DNA of 7,332 nt, from contig JAQGNA010000718.1 in the NCBI GenBank assembly GCA_028292075.1, positions 1-7,332 on the forward strand, read 5' to 3'. Both the position numbers and the translations under genes were made by a program. The notes beneath the pieces were generated by a model. It had not been told where the DNA came from. It did no database searches and saw only the letters and a program-made list of their open reading frames with translations. This document shows, in pieces, positions 6,070-7,332 of the stretch (position 1 is its first letter; every line of letters begins with the position of its first letter). This DNA comes from Rhodoferax sp. (GTDB lineage Bacteria; Pseudomonadota; Gammaproteobacteria; Burkholderiales; Burkholderiaceae).

Positions 6070-7332
6070 CCTTGCCGCTTGAGGCTACAGGAGCCGCGGC
6101 GTTGCCAGGCCAAGCAGCGCCGCGGCGGGCAGTCCTGCAGCGCTATGCCACCGTTCGTGGCCACAGTCTTGCGTTGGCGGCACCCCTGTCCGACGAAGAC
6201 CAATGCGTCCAGTCAATGCCCGACGCGAGCCCGACGAAATGGCACCTGGCGCACACCACCTGGTTTTTCGAGGCGATGGTGCTCGGGCCGCATGTGCCCG
6301 ACTACCGGCCGTTCGACAGCCGGTTCTTCTACCTGTTCAATTCATACTACGAAGCCCTCGGCCCTCGCCACCCCCGTCCCATGCGGGGCTTGCTGACCCG
6401 CCCCGCGAACGCCGAGGTGCGAGATTACCGCGCCCATGTTGACGCCGCGATGCAGGCCTTCATCCAGCAATGCGATGCGGCGACATGGTCCGCGGTACAA
6501 CCCCTGGTGACGCTGGGTTTGCACCATGAACAACAGCATCAGGAACTGCTGTTGACCGATGTGCTCCACATGCTTTCGTGCAACCCCATGCTGCCCGCTT
6601 ACGACAACCGCGAGACGCCGATGCTGCGCCTCGCTTCAGCGCCCGAGGCCACCCGCTGGCTCGCTTTTCCCGAGCGCATTGTCGAGATCGGTCACCCGGA
6701 CGAAGGGCGGGACGTTGCTGGCGAAGCCGCTTTTGCGTTTGACAATGAAACCCCCCGCCACCGGCGTCTGCTGCCTGCCTTCGAGATGGCTGACCGGTTG
6801 GTCACCTGTGGCGAGTACGCGCAGTTCATTGCGGAAGGCGGCTACCGCCGGCCCGAGTTCTGGCTGTCCGATGGATGGGCCATGGTGCAGAACCAGTCTT
6901 TGGAAAGCCCCATCTACTGGCTCGCCCTGGGTGATGCGCGGGTGTCCGCCCAGACGGCGGGTCGGCCCCTGACGGGCGATTGGCATGTGTTCGGTCTGCG
7001 CGGCGTGCAACCCATGGACCCCGAGGCGGCGGTCACGCATCTGAGCTTCTTCGAGGCATCGGCCTTCGCAGAGTGGGCGGGTGCGCGGTTGCCAACCGAA
7101 TTCGAATGGGAAGCAGCCGCCAGCGCACCAGGCCTGCGACAGCTTGAGGGCGTGGCCTGGCAATGGACGCGGTCTTCGTATGACCCCTATCCGGGCTTCC
7201 GTCCACTCGGCGGCATGGCCGGCGAATACAACGGCAAGTTCATGGTGGGGCAGCTGATCTTGCGTGGCGGCAGCGTTGCAACGCCGGCCGGACACTCCCG
7301 CAGCACCTACCGCAATATATTCCCGCCAGCAG
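6057..7332 (+). CDS. egtB: EgtB, ergothioneine biosynthesis sulfoxide synthase (3' partial)
   Basis: The frame is open from ATG 6057 to the window edge: 425 codons plus one base, with no stop. EgtB is a non-haem iron enzyme that uses O2 to join hercynine to a cysteine donor (gamma-glutamylcysteine or cysteine) as a sulfoxide, a central step of ergothioneine synthesis. It is cytoplasmic. The N-terminal DinB-like domain (about residues 25-175) has SPTKWHLAHTTWFFE (58-72), giving H66, and HHEQQHQE (156-163), giving H157 and H161. By family comparison these three are the iron ligands. The tyrosine pair in FNSYYEALG is Y97/Y98. The C-terminal FGE-sulfatase/lectin-like domain runs from about 205 with FDNETPRHRRLLP, RLPTEFEWEAAA, GEYNGKFMVGQ, LRGGSVATP and RSTYRNIFPP. 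Proteins of this type end some 20-25 residues further, so nearly all of it is present. egtD (histidine methyltransferase) commonly follows and may lie just outside. Family assignment is firm; the thiol donor is not settled. Confidence 0.95.
   Translation, partial: MTFASLPLEATGAAALPGQAAPRRAVLQRYATVRGHSLALAAPLSDEDQCVQSMPDASPTKWHLAHTTWFFEAMVLGPHVPDYRPFDSRFFYLFNSYYEALGPRHPRPMRGLLTRPANAEVRDYRAHVDAAMQAFIQQCDAATWSAVQPLVTLGLHHEQQHQELLLTDVLHMLSCNPMLPAYDNRETPMLRLASAPEATRWLAFPERIVEIGHPDEGRDVAGEAAFAFDNETPRHRRLLPAFEMADRLVTCGEYAQFIAEGGYRRPEFWLSDGWAMVQNQSLESPIYWLALGDARVSAQTAGRPLTGDWHVFGLRGVQPMDPEAAVTHLSFFEASAFAEWAGARLPTEFEWEAAASAPGLRQLEGVAWQWTRSSYDPYPGFRPLGGMAGEYNGKFMVGQLILRGGSVATPAGHSRSTYRNIFPPA

Noticed and set aside
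5172..6203. Minus-strand open frame of 343 codons covering the small gene and the intergenic region
   Set aside because: Its translation is rich in Arg, Cys, Pro and Gly with no domain, runs into the opposite strand of egtB and conflicts with the better-supported 117-codon frame.
6636..7295. Minus-strand open frame of 219 codons opposite egtB
   Set aside because: egtB motifs on the plus strand are unmistakable and continuous, so this is an antisense shadow.

Overview
The window is GC-rich DNA of the type seen in Betaproteobacteria. The family signatures (a DUF11/SdrD-type surface protein with an OmpA-like tail, followed by a very large outer-membrane barrel protein, and a proteobacterial-type EgtB) resemble Burkholderiales, perhaps Comamonadaceae. 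That placement is from memory of these families; no search was run. No mobile element, CRISPR array, tRNA or rRNA was seen.

Region 1 (1-5178, + strand) is a two-gene cell-envelope locus. Bases 1-1410 are the 3' part of a large surface protein whose start lies left of the window. It shows the tail of a DUF11-like repeat, a calcium-loop/SdrD-B-like domain split by an insertion of about 140 residues, and two OmpA-like domains in tandem. Fifteen bases later comes a 1250-residue secreted protein (1426-5178). It has a signal peptide, a Pro/Ala linker, periplasmic beta-rich domains, a conserved central block and a long C-terminal half that reads as an outer-membrane beta-barrel ending in an aromatic residue. 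The tight spacing suggests one transcript. The likely arrangement is a barrel in the outer membrane and a partner that carries surface repeats and may also grip peptidoglycan. The job (adhesin, export or envelope integrity) is not shown by the sequence.

Region 2 (5179-5260) is a short gap between convergent genes with two inverted repeats, one a plausible terminator.

Region 3 (5261-5614, - strand) is a small protein of 117 residues that I do not recognise. It has a strong Shine-Dalgarno and a sigma70-like promoter whose spacer holds a 14-base inverted repeat.

Region 4 (5615-6056) is a 442-base divergent intergenic region. Region 5 (6057 to the right edge, + strand) is egtB, the iron-dependent sulfoxide synthase of ergothioneine biosynthesis, cut off only a little before its expected end. 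It is read continuously for 425 codons with its metal-binding histidines intact. The envelope locus and the ergothioneine gene appear to be separate functions that happen to be adjacent.
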